A stretch of DNA of 64,000 bases, taken from contig CM018048.1 of NCBI GenBank assembly GCA_008638375.1, positions 55,437,347 through 55,501,346 on the forward strand. Direction: 5' to 3'. The notes beneath the pieces were generated by a model, which was given only the letters and a program-made list of their open reading frames with translations, did no database searches and had not been told where the DNA came from. Positions 1 through 10,555 of the stretch are shown here, one piece after another. Positions within the stretch are counted from its first letter, which is position 1. Every line of letters starts with the position of its first letter. The translations under genes were made by a program, and so were the position numbers. Source of the stretch: Nyssa sinensis (taxonomy: Eukaryota; Streptophyta; Magnoliopsida; Cornales; Nyssaceae).

Positions 1-545
1 TAATTTGTTTCAAAATATTGATTTTTTAAAAATTGTGAAAATGTATTTAGATATGATAATCTGAATTATAAAACAGTATAAAAATTTAAAATTAATAGTT
101 TGTCAATAGCGTATCCCACGTTTTAAAATTAAAAATTTATTTTTTAAAATCTAAACAAATAAAGGGGGGGCAGTTTTTATTTTTAAAAAATATTATAATA
201 AAATAATATTGTAAATTGTTAGTGTCTCACGATAATTGAAGAATGGCTCTTTTTCTTAAATATCCTACCCATGTTGTATTAGTGGATGTTTGGCACCCTT
301 TTGGAGGGCCGAATTCACAACTGCTAGTCATGATTTTTTGGGACAAATGTATTGAAGCTTCAGTAAAATTTTGGTTGGGAACATGATTATGGCCAAAGAA
401 ATGGGGCCAAGCAAGCTCTTAGTGAATTTGTGGAGATAAGTGTGGTGGCTCTCCCGCACACAAAAGCATAACAAACTTAGCCTAGTCGCTATTGCCATTG
501 ACCCAATATCTTATACATGATTTATTTCCCAAATTTGATAAGAGA
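1..545. other. AT-rich intergenic DNA, no gene seen
   Basis: Stop-rich in all frames. There is a short G run near 165-170 but no recognisable coding or repeat signature. The more GC-balanced stretch at 240-545 may be part of the adjacent retroelement debris, but I cannot assign it. Confidence 0.5.
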
Positions 546-875
546 TCATGCACGAGAGGCAATCTTCTTTTTTAGTTTTGAACAGTTCCATTTTGTATGC
601 CCAACTTTATGATAGTAATAACATTCGCTATTTGTCCTAGATCTAGACTTTGATCTAGATCGACCTCTGCTACTTGATCCATTGTTATTAGTTCTTCGCT
701 TGACAACCAGACCTTCGACTTGGTCTTCACCATCATTGCCAAACATCGTTTTTTGCAATTCCTGAGAGTGCAACGAAGACTTGACATCTTCCATCAAAGT
801 AGTGTCTTTACCATAGAGCACAGTAGTAAAAAAATGCGTGGAGGCAAAGAACATAGTAGAATCGGGGCTAACCAC
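546..875 (-). mobile_element. Ty1-copia gag remnant with damaged zinc knuckle
   Basis: The minus-strand translation (about 109 residues) follows the C-terminal part of plant copia Gag. A 'LYGKDTTLMEDVKSSL' segment is followed by 'KELQ'-like sequence, an 'EGLVVKRRT' stretch, an Arg/Ser-rich linker and a CCHC knuckle. The knuckle reads CYYYHKVGHTKWNC, so the second Cys of the CX2CX4HX4C signature has become Tyr. No ATG opens the frame and no protease or reverse transcriptase follows, so this is a dead fragment. In intact elements Gag packages the element's RNA. It lies directly next to a fragment of a different superfamily (Ty3-gypsy integrase, 938-1245). Confidence 0.8.
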
Positions 876-937
876 TTCCGTTGTGCAATCTTGAAAAATA
901 CGTGATCCTCAACCTTGAAAGTTAAAAGAAGTATACC

Positions 938-1245
938 TTTTGTCTACTGTCGACTCTGTAAGCAATCGTTGATTGATAACCTTGATCTTTTACATGGTCT
1001 CCTATGCCAAGTCTGGACCCAAAATCATGGTGTGGCCAATCTCTTCCCAACAAATAGGCGATCTACATGATTTGCCATATAATGCCTCAAGTGGTATCAT
1101 CTCAATGATGGTCTGATAACTATTGTTATAGGTAAACTCTACAAGTGGTAGATGATCCTCTCAACTTTCTGTGAAATTCATTACTCGTGCTCGTAGCATA
1201 TCTTCTAAGATCTATATAGTGCATTCTGACTGACTGATCAGATGA
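938..1245 (-). mobile_element. Ty3-gypsy integrase remnant
   Basis: Read on the minus strand, about 1210 down to 942 gives an integrase core C-terminal part: 'ILEDMLRARV', then 'HLPLVEFTYNNSYQ', 'PLEALYGKSCRSPICW', 'LGPDLA' and 'KIKVINQRLLTES'. These are diagnostic of plant Ty3-gypsy Pol. A recognisable 'QSVRMHY' (the DGQSERTIQ region) lies just upstream at about 1215-1240 in another frame. In-frame stops (for example after LGPDLA) and frameshifts show it is not functional. No LTRs or primer-binding site could be tied to it. Confidence 0.85.
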
Positions 1246-2089
1246 TCGCACCTCAATTCAACTCATGCAATCCACATATCTTTTGTTTGCAAGCTTCATT
1301 TATGGATCTAATAACCAAAACTCTAGGAAACACCTATGGAGTCAAGTTCAACTCACTAATTCCACTATAGGTGATAGCCTTGGACTGCCCTTGGTGACTT
1401 CAATATTGTAAGACATTCCCAAGAAAGCATGGGGAGTAGGCATTGATAGACACACAACTACTGATCTGAATGCTTGTCTGTTCAATGCCACCTATCATCC
1501 AATTAATGGTGGTACCGTCTTAAAAGGTAGTGACCTGTCGTGAAAGACTATGTAAAACCATCATATTTTTCAAGCATTGTGAATGTGTGCTTATAGGGAT
1601 AGATTGTTGTATTCAGAAGCATTGGGGATGGTGGTGGTGGTGGTTATAGTACAGGGCTGTAAAGGGGTGAGCAGCAGTCAAGGGCAGTGCATGGGTTTGA
1701 TAAATGTGAATATGGATTGAGTAAAGAGATAAATCATGTACAAGAGTATTCTTGTCGTTCTGAAAAGGAAAAAAAGGTAATAGCGCATTAAAATGAAATT
1801 GAGGTCAAAAAATAAAATAACCAATTGTCTTTCAGTTCAAAAGTAAAATTGCTTAAATTTTATAATAATTTAATATCTTTAGAGGAACTTAATTAATTCA
1901 TTTCTTTAAAGATAAAATTGATTTTTTTTTTTTAAATAAAAACAACATTTCGTTGGCTGACTTAAGCAAATTTCATAGTTAACCAAGTTGGACCATTAGT
2001 TGATTGGAAAATCTTAAGAGAGATGAGCATCAATTATAAATATATAGAAGATAGCTCAATAATTTTGACATAACATTTAAATTAACTTG

Positions 2090-2121
<32 letters not shown>

Positions 2122-2629
2122 CTGTGTTTATTTGAGTCATGCAGCAAGAGCACCAACCTCCAACAAGAAGGTCCGAAAAGCAAATACATATGTGCTCATG
2201 GTTTTATTAAATGCTTGTAAAATAAAATATTTAAAGTAGGTTTGTGATTTTTTTTAAATATTTTAATTACATTTACTAGAATTATACAATTTCAATAAAT
2301 CTTAAACTTGCTAATTTATCCTTAAAATACAGTAGTGTTTTATATGTCATTAAAGCCCTGGGGTTTTTGTTTTACCAACTGTAATTATATATTACAAGTT
2401 CACTTAACCACATTACAAGTTCATAGAAGTATTTCAATTCGTAATTTCTTAATAAATCTAGAACCTTTCAAACATGGGCTTAAAGATAAAGCCCAACGCA
2501 AAATATGACTTGAAAGAAAGAAATAAACTACATCTCTTTAGTGGAGGGAGTAGAAGTACAGCCCATTACCTATCTCTCAAGAGAAGTCCTAAGTTAACCT
2601 CAGGGAATTCTAAGTAGCTGAGAATATTT
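1246..2629. other. Degraded repeat flank and AT-rich spacer
   Basis: The part up to about 1600 may hold more of the decayed gypsy Pol, but no frame reads convincingly. The rest is AT-rich with no gene. A pure (TA)n run sits at 2091-2117. Confidence 0.45.
2091..2117. repeat. (TA)n microsatellite
   Basis: Uninterrupted TA dinucleotides, about 13 units. Confidence 0.9.
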
Positions 2630-3048
2630 TAGGTAAATTATACTGACCTCTTTTGATGGTTTTGAAATTACACTGATCTTTATTACTTTACCTGAAAATA
2701 TACAGATATTTTTTTTTAGTCATTTTTTCTTCAAAATAACAAAACTGTCCATTTTATTTATTTTTTTATATTTTTTCATTTTGACCAAATTTTAAAAGAT
2801 TATTATTATTTTTTATTTAAAAATAAATTTAAGATAAACAACTTGTTTTTATTTTATATAAAAATAAATTTAAGACTTTTATCAATATTTATTTGAAAAA
2901 TGAAAAAAAAAAGTCAAAATTTAAAAAATTGAAGAAAAAAAATATGAAATGAGTAATTTTGTTACTTTGAAAAAAAAATTAATTGAAAAAAGTATCTGCA
3001 TATTATCGAGTAAAACAGTAAAACTAAGTTTAATTTCAAAATTTTCAA
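2630..3048. mobile_element. Foldback/MITE-like element, family A copy 1
   Basis: The left end reads 'GGTAAATTATACTGACC' and is followed by an AT-rich body. The right part contains 'GTATCTGCATATTATCGAG', the inverted counterpart of the left-end text 'AAATATACAGATATT'. The same layout recurs at 12056-12537, including internal stretches such as the 'AACTGTCCATTTTATTTA' region and the 'TAAATTTAAGATAAACAAC' region. The right terminus of this copy is eroded. There is no coding capacity. I infer a non-autonomous foldback element; the superfamily is not clear. Confidence 0.65.
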
Positions 3049-3499
3049 AAAAAGAAAAGGAAGTCATGCACATGTCACATGTGCCTATAAAAGCTTCTAT
3101 TAATCTGAGTTTTCTTGTGGGGTGGGTGGTGGCCGGATTGTAATGGGAAGCCGTTGGGCTGAGCCCATCGGTATTATTGATGTTGGTCAAGCCGCCCAAC
3201 TTGTATTACTGTGGGCTGCCCAATAGGAAATATAAACAACCAGGATGCAGCCGAAAGCTACCACATAACAATCACGTTTTGATTAATGTAATGTTTAAGG
3301 CTTTGAGCAAAACGTGGTCAAAGTGGAGAAATTATTCGTTGGTTTGGTGCAGCGTACTTGGTCAATGAAATGTTCAACAAATCAATAATTTTGTTAGTAA
3401 AATTTATATATTTTGTTGATTTGTCATAACATTTATTAGTCCAGATGTATTATATTTGATATCAATGAATATTAACTCCGGTAATATAGATAAGAATGA
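3049..3499. other. Intergenic spacer, no gene seen
   Basis: Short open frames on both strands have no recognisable protein similarity and no splice or promoter context. The sequence is less AT-rich around 3110-3370 but shows no repeat signature. Confidence 0.4.
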
Positions 3500-3880
3500 C
3501 AATCAAGCGAGTTTAAAGCAGAGTGCTCTTTTCTCAATTCCGATTGTATTTATATTCCACGCTCCCGATCCCCGTCCTGCCTAGATGTTCACTCCAACCT
3601 CGTTTACATTCTTCATCTCCAAATTTCAGTATTTTTTTTCTTAAATTAATTTAAATTTTTATTTTGATAACTAAACTAAAATTTTATTGTCAAAAAAATC
3701 AATAGAATAAAAAATAATATAAGTGTGATATGAAAAAATTTTAAAACTAATTTTTTATAGTATAATTTATTGATAAATATAGTATATATAAAGATAATAA
3801 AAAAATTAAAACATAAACAAGACAAGGTTATCATTTTTTAAATTCGTCGAAATTTTAAAAATTACATTCCAAATCTCGAT
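3500..3880. repeat. Dispersed repeat family B, copy 1
   Basis: A GC-rich end ('CCCCGTCCTGCCTAGATG') is followed by an AT-rich body containing 'TAAAATTTTATTGTCAAAA', 'ATAAAAAATAATAT' and an 'AAACAAGACAAGG' end. The same order of blocks occurs twice in tandem at 10036-10540. Noncoding; probably a non-autonomous transposon, but no target duplication is visible for this copy. Confidence 0.6.
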
Positions 3881-4157
3881 ATAAAAACTTCCTACTATTC
3901 TTATTAAGAATGGAACAAATTCGACCACCGGCTAAATTACCATCGCTAAATGTGGAGCCATCTAATTGACTCAGCAGAATTGACCAACCAAATCGAACCA
4001 AACGGTGCGCCACGTCAAACCAAACAATACGCATTTTAAATCACATAAACGAGCTAGTACTGTATATGCATGCCAACAATTTTTTTCTTTTTGGTAATTT
4101 ATTAGCCAACAATTTTACTGTGTAATCCCTTCAAAACTCCTACTTCAAGTTTCTTTG

Positions 4158-4232
<75 letters not shown>

Positions 4233-4914
4233 GCTCAAGTTTCTTCGAGACAAGAGATTTACCTTATGGCATCACAGTAGAAGAAGTATTATACATAATA
4301 AATTTTGGTAACATAATTTCTCACTCTTCAATACGTACAAGATAGCGAAATTTACTATAATAAATATGAGACCCATTATTTGTGTTTAAAATTGTGTCGG
4401 TAACTTTTAAATTTATAGTTAAACATATAACAAAATACTTTACTCCCAAGATAGATTCTTGGCCCGTCCCTGTTCCTGGTAGCAATATTGCTTGAACTTT
4501 GTTTTTACCAAAAAGCAATAGTAATATGTGGTGTACCTGTTACATTTTTTTTTTTTTTTTTACTTTTCTTTATTTTTTATTTTAATTTTATTTAATCAGT
4601 GTAGGCTTGAGTGAAATGGTAAAATTACCTTTTTGTGTTGGGAAAACAACTCATGCATTGAGTTAATACTGAATGGTGGTTTTTTTAATTCAATTGTAGC
4701 ATACATTATAAAGAGTTTTTTTTTTTTTATAGGTACAATATAAAGAGTTTTAGTGATTCAATCTAAGATTTAAATGTTTTTTTTTTTTGAAAAATGTTGT
4801 CAATTTTATTCAAAGAAGAGGATGAAGAATACACAGAACCGGCCAAACAGGCAGGCAAAAGGATCAAAACTAGCCAACCAAACTAAGCAACATAAGGGTC
4901 TGCAATATTCTTGG
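3881..4914. other. Intergenic spacer with microsatellite and poly(T) tracts
   Basis: No gene seen. Contains the (CT)n(TA)n array at 4162-4232 and several poly(T) runs (about 4547-4561 and 4771-4788). The poly(T) at 4778 followed by a 'TTTTATTCAAAG' motif resembles the antisense 3' tail of a plant LINE. Confidence 0.5.
4162..4232. repeat. (CT)n-(TA)n compound microsatellite
   Basis: About 24 CT units run directly into about 12 TA units. Confidence 0.95.
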
Positions 4915-6160
4915 CATGAATATGGGCAAGCTGCAAATGAAGTATTTAGGGGTCCCATTGATCTCCTCTAACCTCAATCAGGGCCAATGACTGCAAAGAT
5001 TTGGTAGAAAAGTTAACTACCAAGATCAGGTGTTGGACAACTAGATTGCTCTCTTATGCTAGAAGACTTCAGCTTATCCAAGCTGTTCTATTTAGTGTTC
5101 AGGCTTATTGGTCCAACATTTCATCTTCCCACAAAAGCTGATCAAGAATATGGAAACTGCTCTGAGATCGTTTCTTTGGAAAGGCCCTGAGCTTCAACGT
5201 ATAGGGTCTAAAGTTGCTTGGAGTATCCTCTGTAGGCCTAAAGCTGAAGGACGGCTTGGAATTAGGAGAGTGGAAGATTGGAATAAGGCCTCTATTATCA
5301 AACAAATTTGGAATATCTGCTCTAAGAAAGACTCAGTGTGGATCAAGTGGTGTCATGCTTACTACATCAAGGATCAAAGCTTTTGAAGCCTGAATATTCC
5401 CTCTGACTGCAGCTGGAGCTGGAGGAAGATCTTGAAGTTGAGAACCTATGCTAGAAGCTTTATCAAGAATCTCATAGGTAATGGGAAAGACTCTTTTTTG
5501 TGGTATGACAATTGGCATTCGATAGTCCTCTCAACCTGGTTTATGGAATACTCTTATTTCTGAATGCCACAGCCTTAGATCAGCCAAAGTTTCTATAATC
5601 ATCAGGCAAAATGAATGGAGATGGGCCCCCATGCTCCTGTGATTCCATTTCTCACCTTAAAAATGTCACCCCTAGTAATTTCCTTCCCCAACCTAGTATC
5701 AATGATCAGGTAAGATGGACACTCTCCCAAAGGGGTGTTCTCTACTACCTCGGTATGGAACAAGATAAGGGACCTTCCCCCTTCACTCCATGGGCAGAGG
5801 TGGTGTGGCTTATGCAGAATGTCCCAAGATCGACTTTCATTTTCTGGATGGTGTGTCAGTGGAAGCCTTACAACCAACACAAAGTGGAAACAATGGGGCT
5901 TAACAGATTCTAACAGATGTGGTCTTTGCAACCAAGAGCAGGAAATTGTGGGAGGGATTCAACGTGTCAATGCGCCCTTTCAATAATACTCTGTCACATA
6001 AACTATGGATCATCTTTTTTTCAATTGCAGCTTTTCAAAACAAGTGAGAGATGATATTCAATTGCAGCTTTTCAAAACAAGTGTGAGATGATATAGTGAC
6101 AGCATGTTGTATCCCTAGGACTGGTGGTACTTGGTCGGATAAGGTGAATTGGATCACAAC
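4915..6160 (+). mobile_element. LINE reverse transcriptase C-terminal remnant (left part)
   Basis: The plus-strand text follows the end of a plant L1-clade LINE ORF2. In order: 'MKYLGVPLISS' (4939 on), 'CKDLVEKLTTKI', 'LSYARRLQLIQAVLFS', 'MLRSFLWKG'-type text, 'GSKVAW', 'KAEGRLGIRRVEDWNKASI', 'DCSWSWRKILKLR' and 'IGNGKDSFLWYDNWHS'. A zf-RVT-like module follows, with 'RSTFIFWMVC' and 'CGLCNQEQEI' at about 5830-5945. Several frame changes and stops make it non-functional. The endonuclease and catalytic RT core (including the FADD-type motif) are absent, so it is strongly 5' truncated. Coding sense stops abruptly at 6160, where a MITE is inserted, and resumes at 6813. Confidence 0.9.
6021..6094. 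repeat. 37-bp tandem duplication inside the LINE
   Basis: Two copies of a 37-bp unit beginning 'TCAATTGCAGCTTTTC' (6021-6057 and 6058-6094) differ by one base. The unit encodes 'NCSFSKQV' of the LINE, so the duplication arose after insertion and decay. Confidence 0.9.
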
Positions 6161-6812
6161 CATGGTTTTGAATCGTGGTATCGGTACACGTAACAGGTCA
6201 CGATGACAGTATAACGATATTGGAAGTATCAAGTCGAATATGTAACAGGAATTGAGAGTCGCACTCGTAAATTTTTTGTAATCACTAGAAAATTTCTTAA
6301 AAGTTAATGATATGCACGATTTTGCTCCAATTTATTACTTTTTAATACTTTTAATTATTTTAGTCATTGTTATAGCTCTTGTAAAAAAAGTACTTATTGT
6401 ATACGATTTTATATCAAAGTAAGAAGAAAGTACAATAAGATTCATTCATTTTTTAGCAACATCTACTAAATCTAATAAGATAAAATTTTACGTTTAAGTT
6501 TGTAATAATAAATAATTAGATATAATTTTAGGACTTACTAAACACTTTGACCATTCATCATTTCGAATCTTATGTTTGATAAATTTAAATCACTAGATTT
6601 ATAATCAAAAATGAGTTTTTTTGAGTCCTTAGAATAGAGACAAAATATATTATTATTGTTACGTATCGACCGATACTGTTACACATCGGTCAATAACGGC
6701 CATAATGTAACGATATCAGTCATTATATCAATAAATTTTCTACACACCAATATATCAATTATATAACAACCGTTACCTTATGTAACAGTCTATATTTATA
6801 TTTAATACCATA
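6161..6812. mobile_element. hAT-like MITE inserted in the LINE (652 bp)
   Basis: The left terminus 'CATGGTTTTGAATCGTGG' and the inverted right terminus 'TATGGTATTAAATATAAA' form imperfect terminal inverted repeats. Homology continues inward past 'GTAACAGG'/'ACATAAGG'. Flanks are ATCACAAC (6153-6160) and ATCACAAT (6813-6820), an 8-bp duplication with one mismatch, the length expected for hAT elements. Internal blocks carry recurring ATCG, GATA and TGTAAC motifs. There is no coding capacity. LINE coding text ends at the left flank and resumes at the right flank, which independently supports the boundaries. Confidence 0.85.
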
Positions 6813-6895
6813 ATCACAATGCCTCCTTCAAAACTGATGTTGTGAAAACAGCTCTTTCTGTCACTATTTATCACATATGTTGGTGTCTACTTCAT
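6813..6895 (+). mobile_element. LINE remnant, continuation after MITE
   Basis: The translation 'NASFKTDVVKTALSVTIYHIC' (split here: NASFKTDVVK, TALSVTIYHIC) matches the conserved tail of plant LINE zf-RVT regions, where a 'LALAATVYHIW'-like stretch follows. It continues the sense of 4915-6160 across the inserted MITE. Confidence 0.75.
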
Positions 6896-7314
6896 TAACA
6901 TGTAATTAAAGTACATTGATTAAAATTAAATAAACCTGAAATAATCGAGTCAAACCCATATTGAAAGCGTTGGAAATTTGGGTTTATAAAAATTTCTTCG
7001 GATAATTTAATTAAAATGTCTGTTTTAAACTCATTAAAATTTTAAAAAATATAATTCATAAATTAAATCAAACATTTAATTTATACAAAAATATTTATTT
7101 TAGACATAAAAACACCCGTTTTCAACTGCATTAAACTGAACAAACACACGATGAGTGCAAATGACATGGTGAAAACTGAAAATGATCCTTTGTTTTTGAG
7201 AAATGAAATGGCTAATATTGATGCTTATGCTAATTAACCTGCAGATCTAGAAGGCAAAAGCTGTACTCCTTTCTGACTTGGAAGCAGTCTAATTAGACTA
7301 AGTTTTCATCACAA
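6896..7314. other. AT-rich spacer, no gene seen
   Basis: No coding, RNA or repeat signal recognised. Confidence 0.4.
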
Positions 7315-7529
7315 ACCCCACTGACCTGTCAAGAGACTACACTTATTTATTTACTTTCAACCAACTTACAGCAGACTTGCAGAGCCATCTTTACCAAGCC
7401 TAAAATTATTATATGATTTTGATTAATTATGAAATGTCCTGTTTATTGTCCCTAACCCCACTGACCTGTCAAGAGACTACACTTACTTACTTTCAACCAC
7501 CTCACACTAGACGTGCACAGTCATCTTTC
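7315..7529. repeat. Direct duplication of a ~78-bp block
   Basis: 'ACCCCACTGACCTGTCAAG' begins copies at 7315-7392 and 7454-7529. The copies stay alignable through the 'ACTTTCAACCA' and 'CATCTTT' landmarks. They lie upstream of the larger 470-bp duplication and may be part of the same rearrangement. Confidence 0.85.
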
Positions 7530-7585
7530 TAAGAATTTAATTGCAATAATTATGTGTGCGTGCATGTGTTAAATTTTAAATTAAG

Positions 7586-8379
7586 ACCTTAGTCCCCACC
7601 TATTCTTATATTTATAAATCACAATGTATATCATAATTAATGTATAAAAAATTGCTACAAAATAGGTCACATATATACTAATAAATCATACAAATATCTT
7701 ACATGATAACAAGTAACTAAGATGTATTGAGCTCAATAAACTTTCTATTACAAATCAATTGATTAGGCATATTCAATCTACTATCTTTTAAATTAACTAA
7801 TCCCATTTTTATCAAAATTAAAATCCAATGAGTTCATGCATGCTCACATAATAGAAAAACTTTACCACCTTTACTAAATCTAAAATTATATTTTATTTTA
7901 ATTAATTATGAGTTATCATGTATATAATTTTTTTTTTTTTTGTATATACTGGATGGATGAAAGAAAAATTGTACCTTAGTGTGTGCACTGTGCACATGTA
8001 CTAAGCTACAAATCTAAGCCGCATCTCTAGAAAAATGAGACTTTATCATCTCGGGACCTTAGTCCCGACCAATTCTCATATTTATAAATCATAATTCATA
8101 AAGAAATACTAAAAAATAAGTCACACATATATGTAATAAACAATATATATGACTTACGTGATGACATATAGTTAAGGTGCATTGAGTCCAATAAACTTTA
8201 AATCATAAATTAATTAATTAGATATATAATGTCTGCTCCTTTTCAAATCAAACATTTTAACTAATCCATTTTGTCAAAATTAAAATTCAATGAGTTATGC
8301 ATACCCACGTAATAGAAAAAGTCTTTACCATATTTACTAAATCTAAAAATTATTAATTCTGAGTTACCATGTATATAAA
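7586..8379. repeat. Tandem duplication (470-bp offset) upstream of the zinc-finger gene
   Basis: The block 7586-7926 is repeated at 8056-8379. Shared landmarks, in the same order, are 'ACCTTAGTCC', 'TTATAAATCA', 'AATAGGTCAC'/'AATAAGTCAC', 'GCATTGAG'-type text, 'AATAAACTTT', 'TCAAAATTAAAAT', 'AATGAGTT', 'TAATAGAAAAA', 'TTTACTAAATCTAAAA' and 'CATGTATATAA'. Copies differ by many substitutions and small indels, so the duplication is not recent. It occupies about -960 to -165 relative to the ZAT10-like start codon and so forms most of that gene's upstream region. Confidence 0.85.
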
Positions 8380-8477
8380 AATTATTGTTTTTTCTATTTT
8401 TAAAATGTTGATATATTATACATATTACAGGTCAAACCAATAGTCCCACATACAATAATTTCTACCTCCACTTTCCA

Positions 8478-8487
8478 TATATATAAA
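8478..8487 (+). promoter_or_regulatory. TATA box of the ZAT10-like gene
   Basis: TATATATAAA lies 57 bp before the ATG at 8544 and is followed by a CT-rich leader (about 8517-8535). This is the usual layout of a stress-inducible plant promoter, predicting a leader of roughly 30-40 nt. No other TATA-like run lies closer to the ATG. Confidence 0.75.
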
Positions 8488-8543
8488 CCCTCTCACCTCA
8501 GTTACTCCATCAACACTCTTTTCTCTCTCTCTTTGGAAATCAA

Positions 8544-9271
8544 ATGGCTTTGGAAGCTCTGAATTCCCAAACCACGGCCACTACTCCGCCATTCAACCAT
8601 GACGAACCGGACCTCCAGTATTCTCTTCCGCCATGGGCCAAGAAGCCGGCCAAGCGTCCCCGTACAGCTAACTCACTCACCGAAGAAGAAGAGTACCTCG
8701 CCCTTTGCCTCATCATGCTCGCACGAGGCGGCAACACCACAACCACCGCTGCCGCCGCCACCCACTCCCCTCCGCCTCCAACGTTGACCCGCAATTACAA
8801 GTGTACAGTCTGTAACAAAGACTTTACGTCATACCAAGCACTTGGCGGACACAAGGCCAGTCACCGGAAACTCAGCGGAGCTGATGATTATTCCATCGCC
8901 ACCATCACCACCACCACCGCTAATACTACTTCCATGTCAAACGGATACTCCTCAGGTCAACACAAGGGGGAAGACCTACAAGTGCTCCGTATGCCACAAG
9001 ACCTTTTCGTCCGGACAGGCCTTGGGTGGACACAAGCGGCGCCACTATGACGGTGGCAGCAGCAACAGCAACAGCAACAGTGGCGGCGACAGTGTTGGTT
9101 TGTTTTTGAAACATTGTCACCTAGACTTTGACTTGAATTTGCCGGCCTTAGCCGGAATCTTTCCCTCATCTTGACGTTAATAAGGTTAAAAAAAGTCAAC
9201 ATTCCGGCGAAGACGAGATCAAGAGTCCATCGCCGGCGAAGAAGCAGGAAGTGTTTTCCTCAGAAGTTTAG
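8544..9271 (+). CDS. ZAT10: C2H2 zinc-finger repressor, ZAT10/STZ-like, with two frameshifts
   Basis: Intronless gene for a C1-2i subclass zinc-finger transcription factor. Family members bind A(G/C)T-type promoter elements and repress transcription in abiotic-stress and jasmonate responses in the nucleus. Visible modules: N-terminal MALEAL; basic nuclear signal KKPAKRPR (residues 33-40); L-box [15 protein letters not shown] (47-61); finger 1 with C87, C90, H103, H107 around QALGGH; a Thr/Ser-rich linker; finger 2 [10 protein letters not shown]...[13 protein letters not shown] repression motif DLNLPAL; and a C-terminal SPSPAKK tail ending at a TAG at 9269-9271. These modules lie in three frames. 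Frame 1 carries everything up to about 8965. Finger 2 and the EAR motif need a +1 shift at the G5 run 8966-8970. The tail needs another +1 shift at the CCC at 9163-9165. Allowing for both, the product would be about 241 aa, normal for the family. Either assembly errors in homopolymers or a young pseudogene. Confidence 0.9.
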
Positions 9272-9961
9272 AGCTAGTCAGTCCAAGTGGACTTTTATGC
9301 TGTTATTTTATTTTTCTCTAAATTTGTATAGAAAATTATCAATTTATTTTGTTAATTAAATTCTTTAGTTGAACTTGAAAAAAATTCATTGATTTTTTTC
9401 CTCCTTTAGATGCATCTCTCTTTGAATCCTAACACCTATCTTCCAAGCATGAATTTTTTTTAAAAAAAGCAGTTAATTGTAATTTTAATATTTGTGAACA
9501 AGGATTGATTATTATATCATAAATGTTGAAATTATATTAAATCTTTTCACAATCTAATACTAAGAAAGTAATGTGTTGTACGAACTTAATCAATTTAATA
9601 AAATCTTATATTAATTATTTAGAATTAGTTATATAAATTTTGTCTAATTATTTTATTTTATTTAACAGCATTTTTTTATTTTTTATTTTAAATCAATTTA
9701 AGTTTAGTCTCATTATTCCTAGCCCCTCCTCAATGTGAACTATTATCAAACTCAACTCATTAAATTAAAAATATATATATATATGGTAAAAAATGACTAA
9801 CTAAAATTAATGTTATTCAATTTTATTATGTAAAATATACTTAGAATAGCATATGCATATTGGAATAAATACCTATTATTTTTATTGTTTAACCTAACTA
9901 CACATTAAAATGACAGTTTTAAAAATAAGAAAATTGCACTGGGCCAAGTGATTGTTTTTTT
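9272..9961. other. 3' flank of ZAT10-like gene, AT-rich spacer
   Basis: Presumed 3' UTR followed by AT-rich DNA. No further gene or clear repeat. Confidence 0.45.
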
Positions 9962-10555
9962 AAGGAATGCCAACGGGGTGGGATATTCCTTCTCCATTTC
10001 TAATTTCGTTTATATTCTTTATTCCTGATTCCATCGCTATTAGTTCACTCCGAACCTCACTTGTCCCGCCCTAAGTCTTGATATTTTTTTCCAAAATAAG
10101 ATAAAACTTTTTTTTGGTATGTAAATTAAAATTTTATTGTCAAAACAATTAATACAATAAAAAATAATATGAGTGTAATATAAATTATTGATAATACAAG
10201 TGTCTATAGAGATTAAACAAAAATTAATATATAAATAGGGTTGGGGCGGGGCGCCTAGAAGTTCATCCCGACCTTGCCCCGACCCCACCGTAACTCTGAT
10301 ATTTTTTTTTCGAAGTAAGTTAAAACTTTTTTTTTTTGTGGTATGTAAATTAAAATTTTATTGCTAAAACAATCAATACAAGAAAAAATAATATGAGTGT
10401 GATATAAAAAATCTTAAAACTAATTTTATATAGTGCGGATTTATTGATAAAGCTAGTGTACATAGAGATTAAACAAAAATTAATATATAAACAGGATCGG
10501 GTCGAGGGCGGGGATAGAGTGACCATCCCCCACCCTTGTCCCTGTCCCAAACCAG
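9962..10555. repeat. Dispersed repeat family B, tandem double copy
   Basis: The left end 'AGGAATGCCAACGGGGTGGG' is followed by two diverged tandem units (about 10036-10256 and 10257-10540). Each has a GC-rich 'TTCACTCCGAACC'/'TTCATCCCGACC' start, an AT-rich core with 'TAAATTAAAATTTTATTG' and 'AAAAAATAATATGAGTGT', and a 'AACAAAAATTAATATATAAA' close running into G-rich text. The same core is at 3500-3880. The left end resembles that of the element at 53334. No coding capacity. Confidence 0.7.

Noticed and set aside
8540..9202. Minus-strand open frames over the zinc-finger gene
   Set aside because: Low-complexity antisense of Thr/Pro/Ser codons; no independent support.
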